From assembly GCA_030616165.1 (NCBI GenBank), contig JAUWXV010000006.1, positions 1 through 36,696 on the forward strand: DNA of 36,696 nucleotides, written 5' to 3'. The notes under the pieces are model-generated. The model saw only the letters and a list, made by a program, of their open reading frames with translations, did not search any database and had not been told where the DNA came from. Position numbers and translations under genes: made by a program. Source of the stretch: a bacterium. Lineage in GTDB: Bacteria > SM23-31 > JAUVVT01. This document shows, one piece after another, positions 7,780 to 16,657 of this stretch (its first letter is position 1; each line of letters begins with the position of its first letter).

Positions 7780-8169
7780 TTAAAGTATATTTAAAAGTTC
7801 CCCCTCACCAATGCATATCATATCAATCCCCGCAGTATTTATACACTCTTCAGGATTAATACTCGGATGAACTCCTCCGTATATGACTGGTATATTATAT
7901 TCATCTTTCAGCCACGACGCAAGTTGCCTTACCATATCATACTGATGGCTCATCGAACTGAATGCAATAAGGTCGGGTTGATGATAATCTATTTTTTCGT
8001 AAAATTCCTCCCTCTCTATAGGTTTAACTATATGAATAAGTGAAGACATATGACCTGCTTTTTTCACACTTGCCGAAAGATATCCTAAACCAAGCGAGAA
8101 AACCCCGGGCCAATCCCTCTTATCATCAAAGTAACTTAAATCCGGATATATAAAGGCAATTTTTATCAT
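7780..8169 (-). CDS. Truncated duplicate of the B12-radical SAM protein (B12-binding domain only)
   Basis: 129 residues, close to collinear with residues 1-131 of the protein at 5352-6875; the great majority of positions are identical by eye, for example SLGLGYLSASVKKAGH and FSSMSHQYD. The radical SAM half, including the CxxxCxxC cluster, is missing. At the break point the intact gene reads GEGEKVLVELLNKM and this one reads GEGELLNIL then stop. That fits an in-frame loss of five codons (KVLVE) just before the sequences diverge. It most likely arose by tandem duplication followed by decay, so it is probably a pseudogene. A free-standing cobalamin-binding domain cannot be excluded because the remaining frame is open. 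Confidence 0.8.
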   Translation of the reverse strand: MIKIAFIYPDLSYFDDKRDWPGVFSLGLGYLSASVKKAGHMSSLIHIVKPIEREEFYEKIDYHQPDLIAFSSMSHQYDMVRQLASWLKDEYNIPVIYGGVHPSINPEECINTAGIDMICIGEGELLNIL

Positions 8170-8308
8170 ACATAACTATAATATTTTCACTAATTTAATA
8201 CTTTTTTTAAACAAAATCAATATAAATTATTTTACAAATCTAATTTACAAAATCTTATCACTTACTGAATCTATAATTTTTATTCTTGAAAAATCATAAC
8301 AGTTACAT

Positions 8309-10786
8309 TTAAAAGTAAATAAATCTTTGTTTTTTAAATTTTGAAATCAAATGAGGAAAAGACCTATAATCCTTTACAGAGACAAATAAAAACATAATCA
8401 GAAACAATCCCATACAAGAAAACATAATTTTTCTTGATAAATTAATCTCTTTTGCAATAAATTTAAAACTTATTTCATGGGTGCCAGCAGGGAAAAATAC
8501 ACCCTTCCAGAGATAATTAGCCCTGTAAACCTCTGCCTCCTTTCCGTCAATATAGCAATTCCAGTTAGGATGATAATTGTCGGAAACAATAAGTAATCCC
8601 GGTGAAGATGAATTTACTTTAAAATTATATTCGTCCAGTTTTCCCGAATAATACATATCTTCATTTAAAAAAACGACCTCATCGGAATCTTCTGAAATTT
8701 TGCCCTGGTATTCTGATGGAGGTTCTTTTTCAATAATCGCTCTTCTGAGTAAATCTACCGAACCCCCAGTAATCATTGACAGAACTTTATTCTCATCTCT
8801 CTCCAATACCCAATTTTTCCTCACATAATATAAAGGAAGGGCATTCTTGTTTAAATATACTCTAACATTGTCTTTTAAATAAACCAGTTCAAAATAATCT
8901 TGAGGAAAATCTCTAACTGAAACAATATACTTAGCATTTGATAGATTTAAACTGTTAAGATTAAAATTCTTTAAAAAATTGTCGTATCTCCACAAAGTAA
9001 AATCCAGAAAGCCTGTTACCATACTTATACCTTCATATCTAAATCTATTAAAAATATCCATTTGGGCAGCATGGTCAGGAAAGACCCTGAATACAGTTTT
9101 ATCATTCTGCTTTATAAATTCATATGCGTCATACTTTTGCTGAATCTCCTGCCTTGCTCTCGTCACAGGAATAGTCCCAAGAAAATTTTTATCTATCCGC
9201 CAGGTATCGATTATAATCATCGGAATAAGAATTAATGCCAATACACCCCCTCCTATCTTTTTCCTTTGATACAAATATAAACAAGTAAAAAGAACAAAAA
9301 TATTAATAAGAAGGATAACCGAACCTTCGGTGATATTTGGAACATTTAAATTCATTACATCCAATTTCTGTTGGGGAATATCAGAATAAAATATATTTTT
9401 CCAGATTGAAAGCATCCCTTGTGGTAATGCAATAAACAAAAATGAGATTAATCCTGCAACACCTAATATTATGTATGCATTCTTATAAATTTTCCCTCCC
9501 TCTTTAGCTTTATTTATCAAGTATTCAAGTGATATACCAGCCATTACCATCGCAGAAAAACAAGAAAGAATTGCAATCATACCCGGTCCACGAAGCCTTT
9601 TCATACCGGGCAAGATATAATAACAAATTTTATGTACAGGTGTATGACTTCCAAGAGAAAAAAGGACAGAAAAGACAAATAAAACAAGAAAAAACAAAAT
9701 ATTAATATTCTTTTTTAAAAAAATCAATGAAATTACCGAAAGCAATAAGATTATCGAACCAAAGTATTCAGCATTTATTTTAAATCCATTCCTTCCCCAA
9801 TAAAACTCTTTATAATTTCCAAATTCCGGCAATAAAAAAGAAAATATTTCCTCCGGATGCAGAGACCAGGAAGAACCAGTTTCAATTCCGACACCTTCCT
9901 CTGTTCTGCCTTCAACAACAGTATAAGCCCGTTTTGAAACATTCGAAGTGTGAAAATACTGCGGCAGCCAATATCTTGCACTTAATCCTAAACCCATTAT
10001 TAAAGCAAAACCATAAAGGATTATTTTCCTTAATATTAAGTTAAATTTTTCTTTGTTTTTTATTCCGAGTATTAACTTAAAAACAAAATATAAACCCGAA
10101 CCCAAAATAGAAAAATATACAAATTGAAGATGAGCAGTCCCAACCGCAAGGGCAATACACCCGCCAAGATATAGAAAATACCTGAATTTCCCTTCCCTCA
10201 TTCCTTTTTCAATGTTTAGAAAAATCAAGGGCAGAATAGCCATCACACCCATCTTTGAATAATGGAGAGCGTATGTCAAAGACATAAACATCGGGGCAAA
10301 CATATAGGCAACGCCTATTATCATTGCACTGCTTTTCTTTAGCCCCATAGTTCTCATATATAAAAACATAAATAAACCAGCACAGAATGTTAAAATAACT
10401 ATCCATATAGTTACTACCTTATAATCCTTTAAAAATATAAGAGCAATACTAAAAAATATTCTGGGAGTAATATCCTTAAGCCACTGGGCTTCTGGATGTC
10501 CCCCCATAAACGTATTTGCCCAGACTCTGTTCTCTTTGAACGGGTTATAAAAATCCTTAAATGCCCCCCCAGTAAGTCCATAACCAGATGCTCCCCCCTC
10601 TGTAGAGGTAAAAGCAACAGGCTGAAAAATCAGTTCATTAAAATATATAATACTCAATAAAAGAAAAATTATTATTGGAACCCATCGGATGCTTAATATC
10701 TTATCTATTCTTTCAAAGATGGATATGGTCTGGGGTTTTGCTTCTATTCTTTTTTCTTTTATTTTCTTTTTTTTCTTTTTTCCCAT
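8309..10786 (-). CDS. YfhO-family multi-spanning membrane protein (GT-C-like)
   Basis: 825 residues. A lysine-rich cytoplasmic tail (residues 3-20) precedes about a dozen hydrophobic segments, then an extracytoplasmic C-terminal domain from about residue 540 to 790, and a last transmembrane helix. The C-terminal LLIVSDNYHPNWNCYIDG and AGTHEISFKF segments are hallmarks of the YfhO family. Known members take part in transferring sugars to surface polymers such as lipoteichoic acid, with GT-C topology. A polyprenyl-phosphate sugar donor would be supplied by a GT2 such as the one at 4594-5283. Its start overlaps the stop of the preceding dehydrogenase gene by one base (TAATG), indicating translational coupling. 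The acceptor glycan is unknown. Confidence 0.82.
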   Translation of the reverse strand: MGKKKKKKIKEKRIEAKPQTISIFERIDKILSIRWVPIIIFLLLSIIYFNELIFQPVAFTSTEGGASGYGLTGGAFKDFYNPFKENRVWANTFMGGHPEAQWLKDITPRIFFSIALIFLKDYKVVTIWIVILTFCAGLFMFLYMRTMGLKKSSAMIIGVAYMFAPMFMSLTYALHYSKMGVMAILPLIFLNIEKGMREGKFRYFLYLGGCIALAVGTAHLQFVYFSILGSGLYFVFKLILGIKNKEKFNLILRKIILYGFALIMGLGLSARYWLPQYFHTSNVSKRAYTVVEGRTEEGVGIETGSSWSLHPEEIFSFLLPEFGNYKEFYWGRNGFKINAEYFGSIILLLSVISLIFLKKNINILFFLVLFVFSVLFSLGSHTPVHKICYYILPGMKRLRGPGMIAILSCFSAMVMAGISLEYLINKAKEGGKIYKNAYIILGVAGLISFLFIALPQGMLSIWKNIFYSDIPQQKLDVMNLNVPNITEGSVILLINIFVLFTCLYLYQRKKIGGGVLALILIPMIIIDTWRIDKNFLGTIPVTRARQEIQQKYDAYEFIKQNDKTVFRVFPDHAAQMDIFNRFRYEGISMVTGFLDFTLWRYDNFLKNFNLNSLNLSNAKYIVSVRDFPQDYFELVYLKDNVRVYLNKNALPLYYVRKNWVLERDENKVLSMITGGSVDLLRRAIIEKEPPSEYQGKISEDSDEVVFLNEDMYYSGKLDEYNFKVNSSSPGLLIVSDNYHPNWNCYIDGKEAEVYRANYLWKGVFFPAGTHEISFKFIAKEINLSRKIMFSCMGLFLIMFLFVSVKDYRSFPHLISKFKKQRFIYF

Positions 10787-11769
10787 TAATTATTCCTTAA
10801 AGATTTTTCCGCTTCTTCTAATATTTTAATTACTTTTAAGCCATTTTCACCATCTGTTACCGGTTTTATCCTTTTCTGGATACATTCAATAAAATGAGCA
10901 TCTTCCAATTTTATGGGTTCATCCAATTCGAGTTCCGGGATTAATACATCACCAAACCTCAATGAAATATATTCGCCAAAACTATTATAATTAATATTAT
11001 CAACACCCTTGTCATAAATTTTCATCTTCTCTCTAACCTCCATATCATCAAAAACAACCATCTTTTTACTGCCTACGATAGTTAGTTTTCTAACCTTATG
11101 AGGATCAAGCCAGCTTATATGGATATTAGCAATTACTCTATTCGGAAAATGAAGATTTAGAAATACAACATCATTAACTTCTTTTTGAATATAACTCTCA
11201 CCGTAAGCAGACACAGAATCTGGCTCATCTTCAAGCAAATACAACGCTACAGATATGTCGTGAGGACCTAAATTCCATAGACTACTTTCTGTTTTCCTTA
11301 TAGACCCGAGATTTACCCTCTGTGAATAAAGATAATAAACCTGACCTATTTCCCCAGATTTTATTAATTCTTTTATCTTTTTCACAACCGGATGATAAAT
11401 CAAAAGATGACCAACCATCAAAATCCTTTTTCTCTCTTCAGCCTTCTTTATGAGTATTTCTGCAGAGGTTGAATCAAGGGTTAAAGGTTTTTCTACAAGC
11501 ACATCTTTATCGTTCTCTAAAGCCAATTTAGCAAGTGAAAAATGAGAACCCGAGGATGATGCAATAACTATCCCCTCTATCGAAGAATCTTCAAATATAT
11601 CTTTCGGCTCACTGGTTATTTCTATATTTGGATAATTTCTTTTTATTATCCTGAGTTTTTCTTCATCAATATCACAAACGGATTTAAGTGTCACATTGTC
11701 CATTCCCGATAAGACGCGTATATGATTTTTCCCCCAATTCCCGGCTCCTATAACAGCAGCATTTATCAT
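10786..11769 (-). CDS. Gfo/Idh/MocA-family oxidoreductase
   Basis: 327 residues. The N-terminal NAD-binding VIGAGNWGKNH holds Gly8, Gly10 and Gly13. IASSSGSHFSLA is near 69-80, and VEKPLTLD with the catalytic-type Lys94 follows at 92-99. The C-terminal half is the alpha/beta Gfo/Idh/MocA domain with NLGPHDISVALYL near 166, where the histidine commonly acts as a catalytic residue. In polysaccharide loci such enzymes are often UDP-sugar 3-dehydrogenases that prepare 3-amino sugars, but no matching aminotransferase or acetyltransferase lies beside it here, so the substrate stays open. It overlaps the YfhO gene by one base and is 28 nt after the GT4 gene. Confidence 0.88.
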   Translation of the reverse strand: MINAAVIGAGNWGKNHIRVLSGMDNVTLKSVCDIDEEKLRIIKRNYPNIEITSEPKDIFEDSSIEGIVIASSSGSHFSLAKLALENDKDVLVEKPLTLDSTSAEILIKKAEERKRILMVGHLLIYHPVVKKIKELIKSGEIGQVYYLYSQRVNLGSIRKTESSLWNLGPHDISVALYLLEDEPDSVSAYGESYIQKEVNDVVFLNLHFPNRVIANIHISWLDPHKVRKLTIVGSKKMVVFDDMEVREKMKIYDKGVDNINYNSFGEYISLRFGDVLIPELELDEPIKLEDAHFIECIQKRIKPVTDGENGLKVIKILEEAEKSLRNN

Positions 11770-11797
11770 AACCTTTAATTAAAATTAAAATGATTCT

Positions 11798-12904
11798 CTA
11801 ATTATTATTTTTCAAAACCTCTAAATAGAATCTCTCATGTTCTTCGGCTATTTTATCCCAGTCAAAGTTTTTAGCCCAATTCCTGCCGTTGATGCCGAGT
11901 CTGGTTCTCATCTCCTTATTATCCAGTAATCTTTCCATTTCATGTGCAAGAGTGTCACTCCTATCGGGTTCCACAAGAATCCCTGTCTTATTATGAATAA
12001 TTGAATCCTTAAGACCCGGTATACTTGTTCCTATAACAGCCTTTGCACAGGCACTGGATTCTATCGCAGAAATACCCCATCCCTCAAATCTCGAAGGCAT
12101 CACTACAAAAAGTGACCTGCCGAGAAAATCCTTCTTCGCATCATCCGATATTCTACCCAAAAATTCTACCCTATCCTGAATTTTAAGTCTCTCGGAAAGA
12201 GATTTTAAAATTTGTAAATCTTTCTCTTTACCACTTCCAGCCAGTTTTAATTTTACATCTTTATTTTTAATCTTTGAAAATGCATCAAAAAGAGTATCCA
12301 AACCTTTCATATAGATATCTATTCTGCCAAGAAATGCAATATAATTATCTTCTTCCAGGGCATTAACTGAAAAAAGTTCATTACTAACGCCATTATAAAT
12401 TAGCCGATATATTTTACCTTCTTTATATCTTTTTTTAATAATTTCTGTAACACTGGGCGAAACTGTTATAATATATTTATAAAAAACTCCTGCTATCTTT
12501 TCAAAAAAATAAGGAAAAAGACCCATTATCTTATACTTTTTTATCGGGCTTTTTCCAACAAGATGGTGAATTGCAATTACATTTTTACATTTTCTACTAA
12601 AAAAAAAACTTGGTGAATAGGCTGAAAATTCGTTAACTATAATATCAAACTTCTCCATCATTATATAAAAAGGAATGAAAAATGAAAACGTAATCCTGCT
12701 AATTATATAATTGAATCCAAATCCAATTCTTTTAAATTCAACGGAATCAATTATCTCATCCTTGGAGTCGGGAAATTTCCCAGTAAATACCTTTATTCTG
12801 TGTCTTTTTGCTATTCTTTTATCAACCTCAAAGACCCTTTTTGCTCCTCCACCTCCACACCACGGATTCTTTATATCATCATACGTTATATGTCCTATAT
12901 ACAC
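11798..12904 (-). CDS. GT4-family (group 1) glycosyltransferase
   Basis: 368-residue GT-B retaining glycosyltransferase. The N-terminal domain begins GHITYDDIKNPWCGGGGAKR, with a glycine loop for the acceptor side. The C-terminal nucleotide-sugar domain has FLGRIDIYMKGLDTLFDAF at 191-209, LAGSGKE near 221, VEFLGRIS near 246, and the EX7E motif FEGWGISAIE with Glu274 and Glu282. It would add one sugar to a lipid-linked oligosaccharide in the cytoplasm. The start codon is GTG; no upstream ATG in this frame fits and the ribosome site is weak. It follows the methyltransferase gene by 17 nt. Donor and acceptor are unknown. Confidence 0.88.
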   Translation of the reverse strand: MYIGHITYDDIKNPWCGGGGAKRVFEVDKRIAKRHRIKVFTGKFPDSKDEIIDSVEFKRIGFGFNYIISRITFSFFIPFYIMMEKFDIIVNEFSAYSPSFFFSRKCKNVIAIHHLVGKSPIKKYKIMGLFPYFFEKIAGVFYKYIITVSPSVTEIIKKRYKEGKIYRLIYNGVSNELFSVNALEEDNYIAFLGRIDIYMKGLDTLFDAFSKIKNKDVKLKLAGSGKEKDLQILKSLSERLKIQDRVEFLGRISDDAKKDFLGRSLFVVMPSRFEGWGISAIESSACAKAVIGTSIPGLKDSIIHNKTGILVEPDRSDTLAHEMERLLDNKEMRTRLGINGRNWAKNFDWDKIAEEHERFYLEVLKNNN

Positions 12905-12921
12905 TTATACTTACTCTATTT

Positions 12922-13593
12922 CTAAGAATGAATTGGACTTTTAGAAATTACCATTAAAAACTTATCACTAAATGGGACAGGTTTAGAAAAATTATAATCA
13001 GAAAATATCTCTTTATAATATTCAATACCTCTTGACTTCTCGTAGTAAGTATTTCTTACACCATTTTTAAGCCATGATGTTACAAAAAGATATCCATTAT
13101 CATTCAAGATACCTTTTACAAATCTCATCGAATTCTTGAACTTTTCATCATCAACAATATGTTGTGTCACGTCAATCATAAAAAATAAATCAAATTTTTC
13201 TTCAATTTTCAATTCTGATATATCTGCGCATATAAATCTGTATTCTGGAAATATTACTTTCAATCTTTCAACTGCACTCTCGGATATATCAATCCCTAAG
13301 TAATCCTTACATCCATTCTCCTTGAAAACACCTGTCCAATAACCAATCCCACAGCCGACATCTGCGATTTTAATATCTGAAATTTTTATACCATTATTTT
13401 TAAATCCTCTTAAGACAATTTCTTTTTTTACCTGATATAACTCCTCATTTTTCTTTTCAGAAAGCCTCTTATTACCAACCCCTACTAAATTAAAATTCTT
13501 GCTCAACCTTTTTTCCCAGTATTCTTCCGGAGAATAATCCGGCGGAAAAATCCTGTCTTTAATTGCATTTACAAACCACTTAATTCCTGGCAT
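12922..13593 (-). CDS. Class I SAM-dependent methyltransferase
   Basis: 223 residues. The SAM-binding motif IKIADVGCGIGYWTG is at 74-88, YLGIDISESAVERLK near 99 is the acidic ribose-binding loop, and FDLFFMIDVTQHI near 135 occupies the motif IV region. It belongs to the same broad fold as the methyltransferase at 7034-7708 but is not closely similar to it. It is the first gene after a 271-base repeat-containing spacer and is followed 17 nt later by the GT4 gene. Glycan or nucleotide-sugar O-methylation is likely from context only. Confidence 0.82.
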   Translation of the reverse strand: MPGIKWFVNAIKDRIFPPDYSPEEYWEKRLSKNFNLVGVGNKRLSEKKNEELYQVKKEIVLRGFKNNGIKISDIKIADVGCGIGYWTGVFKENGCKDYLGIDISESAVERLKVIFPEYRFICADISELKIEEKFDLFFMIDVTQHIVDDEKFKNSMRFVKGILNDNGYLFVTSWLKNGVRNTYYEKSRGIEYYKEIFSDYNFSKPVPFSDKFLMVISKSPIHS

Positions 13594-13692
13594 CTCTAAA
13601 TCTTTTCAATAAGAAATAAATAGATTATAAAAATTTAGATAATTTTTTTGGATTTTTTGAATTTTTGTGATATTTAAGTAATCTTTAGTAAG

Positions 13693-13793
13693 TTTTCTGA
13701 AACATTTTCAGAAAAAAATAATCTCTGTCTTTATATCAATATATATTGATTTTAAAAAAGGATAGAACCCTGCCTGCACACTGTGTTCTGTCC
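13693..13793. repeat. Two inverted repeats in the spacer between the GT-C and methyltransferase genes
   Basis: TTTTCTGAAA at 13693-13702 pairs perfectly with TTTCAGAAAA at 13706-13715 across a 3-base loop. GGATAGAAC at 13760-13768 pairs with GTTCTGTCC at 13785-13793 with one wobble; the unit between resembles the short GTAGGGACAG-type dispersed palindromes common in such genomes. No T-run follows either on the minus strand, so intrinsic termination is not clear. The rest of the spacer is AT-rich with no supportable gene. Confidence 0.5.
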
Positions 13794-13864
13794 CTACAAT
13801 ACAAAAGAAAATGTAAAAATTCAAATTAAGTAATCATCACAAAAATTAAGAAATATTCAATTTT

Positions 13865-15538
13865 TTATTCTGGTATTTCCCCTGATTTATCAAATTGAAA
13901 TATATAAGTGGGGGGATTATCAATAGAAAACACTGGTTCAAATCTATCAATATATTCTTTTACAGCCGGGACAAGATACATGGGAATGTGAGGATAAGGT
14001 ATTGATGAAACAACAACAAAATCGACTTTATTATTGTAAAAAGATTCAATTATAGTCCTTTTATCATAAGTTAAAGGAAAACCAATACATCTTCGTAATG
14101 AGACCGTCCCGAATAACCCTGATTTCCTATCAACTATGATACAGTCCTTCGGTGTATTGTCCCTTGCCCATTCGGCTGCTTTAAAATAATTCGCCCATTC
14201 AGGGGGATAATCCTTCATAAAGCCCCTGTAACTATATATATTTTTAAAAGTTATAAGCAGCAAGAAAAGTGCCAGACTCAAAATTATGCCATAATTTAAA
14301 TATATATTTAACTTATTGTGAAAAATTTTATATAATTTATATAAAAAATAGGCACTAAAGAAAACAAAAATTGGGATTATAGGTATAATAAATCTTGCTC
14401 CCCTCCATACCTCTGGCCAAATCATCACAACAGCAAGGTAAAATATTCCATATACGGAAAGAAGATACTGCCTGTTTAAAAAAGCCCATATCAGCCCTGC
14501 TATAAAAATCCCTGTCAGAATAATTCCCAAAAACAAGGGCAAAATCGCTCCATGAACCATAGAAGTCCTGAAATGGTATGGTATTATTCCATAAGGTATT
14601 TCATCTATAAAATAGGTTTTTAAGTTTAACGTTAATCTATTAATAAAAGATGTAAAATCAATATAGCCCAGGTCGGGTTGATAAGGATTTTTATACAAAA
14701 ATTGATTAAAATATGAACCACTTGTTGAAACAGTTTTACCTCTGATATACCAGGGAATCAACAGAACAAAAAATATTCCACTAATAGTTAACCCTTTTTT
14801 CCACTCCTTTATAAGAAAATAATAAAATATTGCAGCTCCAATTAGAACAATTCCAATACTCCTTACGTAATATACACCCGCAACACCAAGAATCGCAATG
14901 TAGATTTGCCAGGATTTCAAAGATTTATCTTTGAATATTTCAAAAAGGTAGATTCCCAAAAATGAAAAAAATAGGAATGGAATTTCAGACATCACATAAT
15001 GGGAAAATTCTATCACAAAAGGATTAGTTATCGAAAGAAAAGTAACTAAAAAAGCCCATCTTTCTCCAATAAATCTTTTGAAGATTAAAAAAATTAAAAC
15101 TGAACCGGAGATATACATTAAAAAAACAAGAACCTTCTGGGCAAGAAGGCTCTGTTCGAAAAGCATCTGAGTTAATGCAAGGAGCAGTGGAAAACCAAAC
15201 GGATATTTCGGATTTCCACTCAATCCTTTTCCTGCTGCTATACTCTTGCCAAGTTCTATAAATTCTACATTATCACCTGAAATATATAACTTCTTATCAA
15301 AACAGTATATTCCGATAACTATCGATAATACTAAAAGTGCTATTGAGAAATAGAAATTATTAGTCTTAAACCATTTTTTTGAATATCCTTTTTTAATTGG
15401 TACTTGATATAAACCAGTCAAGCGAAGATAATTTACTATAACATCTATCTTAACGTTGAGACTTTTGCTGATTTCTTGAACGGGATTTCGAGGGTAATTA
15501 TTTTTTATATATTTTTTTTGTCTCTTAGTTAGGTTCAT
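13865..15538 (-). CDS. GT-C/PMT-like (ArnT/GT39-type) membrane glycosyltransferase with N-terminal HTH-like segment
   Basis: 557 residues with about ten hydrophobic helices between residue 62 and 425 and a short C-terminal periplasmic domain. The first extracytoplasmic loop has SGDNVEFIELGKSIAAGKG, resembling the acidic first loop of PMT/ArnT enzymes, and KYPFGFPLLLAL follows, as in that family. Such enzymes transfer a sugar from a polyprenyl-phosphate donor to lipid or protein outside the inner membrane; the GT2 gene just upstream would make that donor. Residues 1 to about 45 are unusual: LTKRQKKYIKNN...VQEISKSLNVKIDVIVNYLR looks like a helix-turn-helix segment followed by a basic linker. 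That segment is not part of the normal family. The exact sugar and acceptor are unknown. Confidence 0.82.
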   Translation of the reverse strand: MNLTKRQKKYIKNNYPRNPVQEISKSLNVKIDVIVNYLRLTGLYQVPIKKGYSKKWFKTNNFYFSIALLVLSIVIGIYCFDKKLYISGDNVEFIELGKSIAAGKGLSGNPKYPFGFPLLLALTQMLFEQSLLAQKVLVFLMYISGSVLIFLIFKRFIGERWAFLVTFLSITNPFVIEFSHYVMSEIPFLFFSFLGIYLFEIFKDKSLKSWQIYIAILGVAGVYYVRSIGIVLIGAAIFYYFLIKEWKKGLTISGIFFVLLIPWYIRGKTVSTSGSYFNQFLYKNPYQPDLGYIDFTSFINRLTLNLKTYFIDEIPYGIIPYHFRTSMVHGAILPLFLGIILTGIFIAGLIWAFLNRQYLLSVYGIFYLAVVMIWPEVWRGARFIIPIIPIFVFFSAYFLYKLYKIFHNKLNIYLNYGIILSLALFLLLITFKNIYSYRGFMKDYPPEWANYFKAAEWARDNTPKDCIIVDRKSGLFGTVSLRRCIGFPLTYDKRTIIESFYNNKVDFVVVSSIPYPHIPMYLVPAVKEYIDRFEPVFSIDNPPTYIFQFDKSGEIPE

Positions 15539-15646
15539 ATTCTACAAAAAGTCTCTTAAAATGAATTTCTTTCCAATTTTTTAACATATAGGATATTCTT
15601 ATTTTATTTAATAAAAAGTATAAAAGATAATTCATATTTAGCGGAA

Positions 15647-16591
15647 TTAATTTCTATCTCTGATTCTATAACTTTTCTTTTCAATTTTACTGAAATTAAC
15701 AATCATTTCTCCCAAAAGACCGATTGAAACAAATTGAATTCCCAGAATAATAAGAAGAATCCCTAAAAAAAGGAGTGGTCTGTTTCCAATTCCGAATCCC
15801 TGAAACCATTTTACAGTAAGATATAAATTAATCCCGAAACCTGAAGTAAAAGACAAAAGCCCAACTATACCAAATAAATGCAGTGGCCTGTGAGTATATT
15901 TGGCAACGAACATTACAGTGATTAAGTCAAAGAACCCATAGAAGAATCTGGATGCGCCATATTTAGACTTCCCGAATTTTCTGGGATGATGTATTACCTC
16001 AACCTCATCTACCTTGAATCCTTCAAAAGCTGCAAGGGCAGGTATATATCTGTGCAGTTCACCATAAACTCTTATATTTTTCACCACATATTTTCTGAAA
16101 CACTTAAGCCCACAGTTAAAATCGTGAATCTTTATTCCGGTCAAAATTGAAGTAACAAAATTAAAAATCTTTGATGGTATTGTTTTATTTAACGGGTCTT
16201 TTCGATTTTTTTTCCAGCCAGAAACAATGTCGTAACCATCATTTAATTTCGAGACAAGTTTAGGAATCTCACCAGGGTCATCCTGCAGGTCTGCATCTAT
16301 TGTTATTACAATATCCCCCTCTGCCTCAGAAAATCCCAAATCAAGCGCTGCAGATTTACCATAATTCTTCTGAAACTGGAATATTCTTACTTTATCATCT
16401 TTATCTCTAATTGATTCAAGAACATTATACGAATTATCGGTTGAGCCGTCATCTATAAAAATTAACTCATACTTCTCACTGAGCCTGGATATCTCCTCGG
16501 ACAGCTTTTGATACAATTCAGGCAATGATTCCTCCTCATTCAAAAGAGGAACTATTACACTGTAATCAAGTCTATTATATTTATTTTCCAT
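15647..16591 (-). CDS. GT2 polyprenyl-phosphate glycosyltransferase (GtrB/ArnC-like) with two C-terminal membrane helices
   Basis: 314 residues. The GT-A domain has VIVPLLNEE at 12-20, FIDDGSTDNS at 45-54, ITIDADLQDDP at 96-106 as the DXD region, and the acceptor-loop segment PRKFGKSKYGASRF near 204-217, characteristic of GtrB/DPM3-like transferases. Two hydrophobic helices lie near 235-258 and 272-297. It would transfer a sugar from a nucleotide donor to undecaprenyl phosphate. The preceding gene encodes a UDP-glucuronate decarboxylase and the following one a GT-C transferase. A nucleotide sugar, lipid-linked sugar, then transfer route is therefore plausible, possibly using xylose; that sugar assignment is inference. 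Confidence 0.88.
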   Translation of the reverse strand: MENKYNRLDYSVIVPLLNEEESLPELYQKLSEEISRLSEKYELIFIDDGSTDNSYNVLESIRDKDDKVRIFQFQKNYGKSAALDLGFSEAEGDIVITIDADLQDDPGEIPKLVSKLNDGYDIVSGWKKNRKDPLNKTIPSKIFNFVTSILTGIKIHDFNCGLKCFRKYVVKNIRVYGELHRYIPALAAFEGFKVDEVEVIHHPRKFGKSKYGASRFFYGFFDLITVMFVAKYTHRPLHLFGIVGLLSFTSGFGINLYLTVKWFQGFGIGNRPLLFLGILLIILGIQFVSIGLLGEMIVNFSKIEKKSYRIRDRN

Positions 16592-16632
16592 ATAAAAATT
16601 TTAACTAACTAATATCATAAATCTTTTATCTT

Positions 16633-16656
16633 CCTTTTTATCAATTGATAAAAAGG
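16633..16656. repeat. 24-base perfect palindrome just after the decarboxylase stop codon
   Basis: The segment 16633-16656 is completely self-complementary (each half reads CCTTTTTATCAA and its complement). It starts one base past the TAG stop of the decarboxylase gene. As RNA it would form a 10-bp stem with a small loop. The following bases on the minus strand are AGATAAAAG, without a T-run, so it may be a 3-prime stabilising structure or a weak attenuator rather than a full terminator. Confidence 0.55.
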
Positions 16657-16657
16657 A

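Noticed and set aside
7780-8169. An independent small cobalamin-binding protein gene
   Set aside because: Near identity to the neighbouring full gene and an abrupt end at a deletion make a truncated duplicate the simpler explanation, though it is still listed as an open frame.
10740-10785. A-tract at the start of the YfhO gene as a phase-variation switch
   Set aside because: Runs reach only about 6-9 A residues broken by G, encoding a plausible basic tail; in such an AT-rich genome this is expected and no alternate frame is evident.
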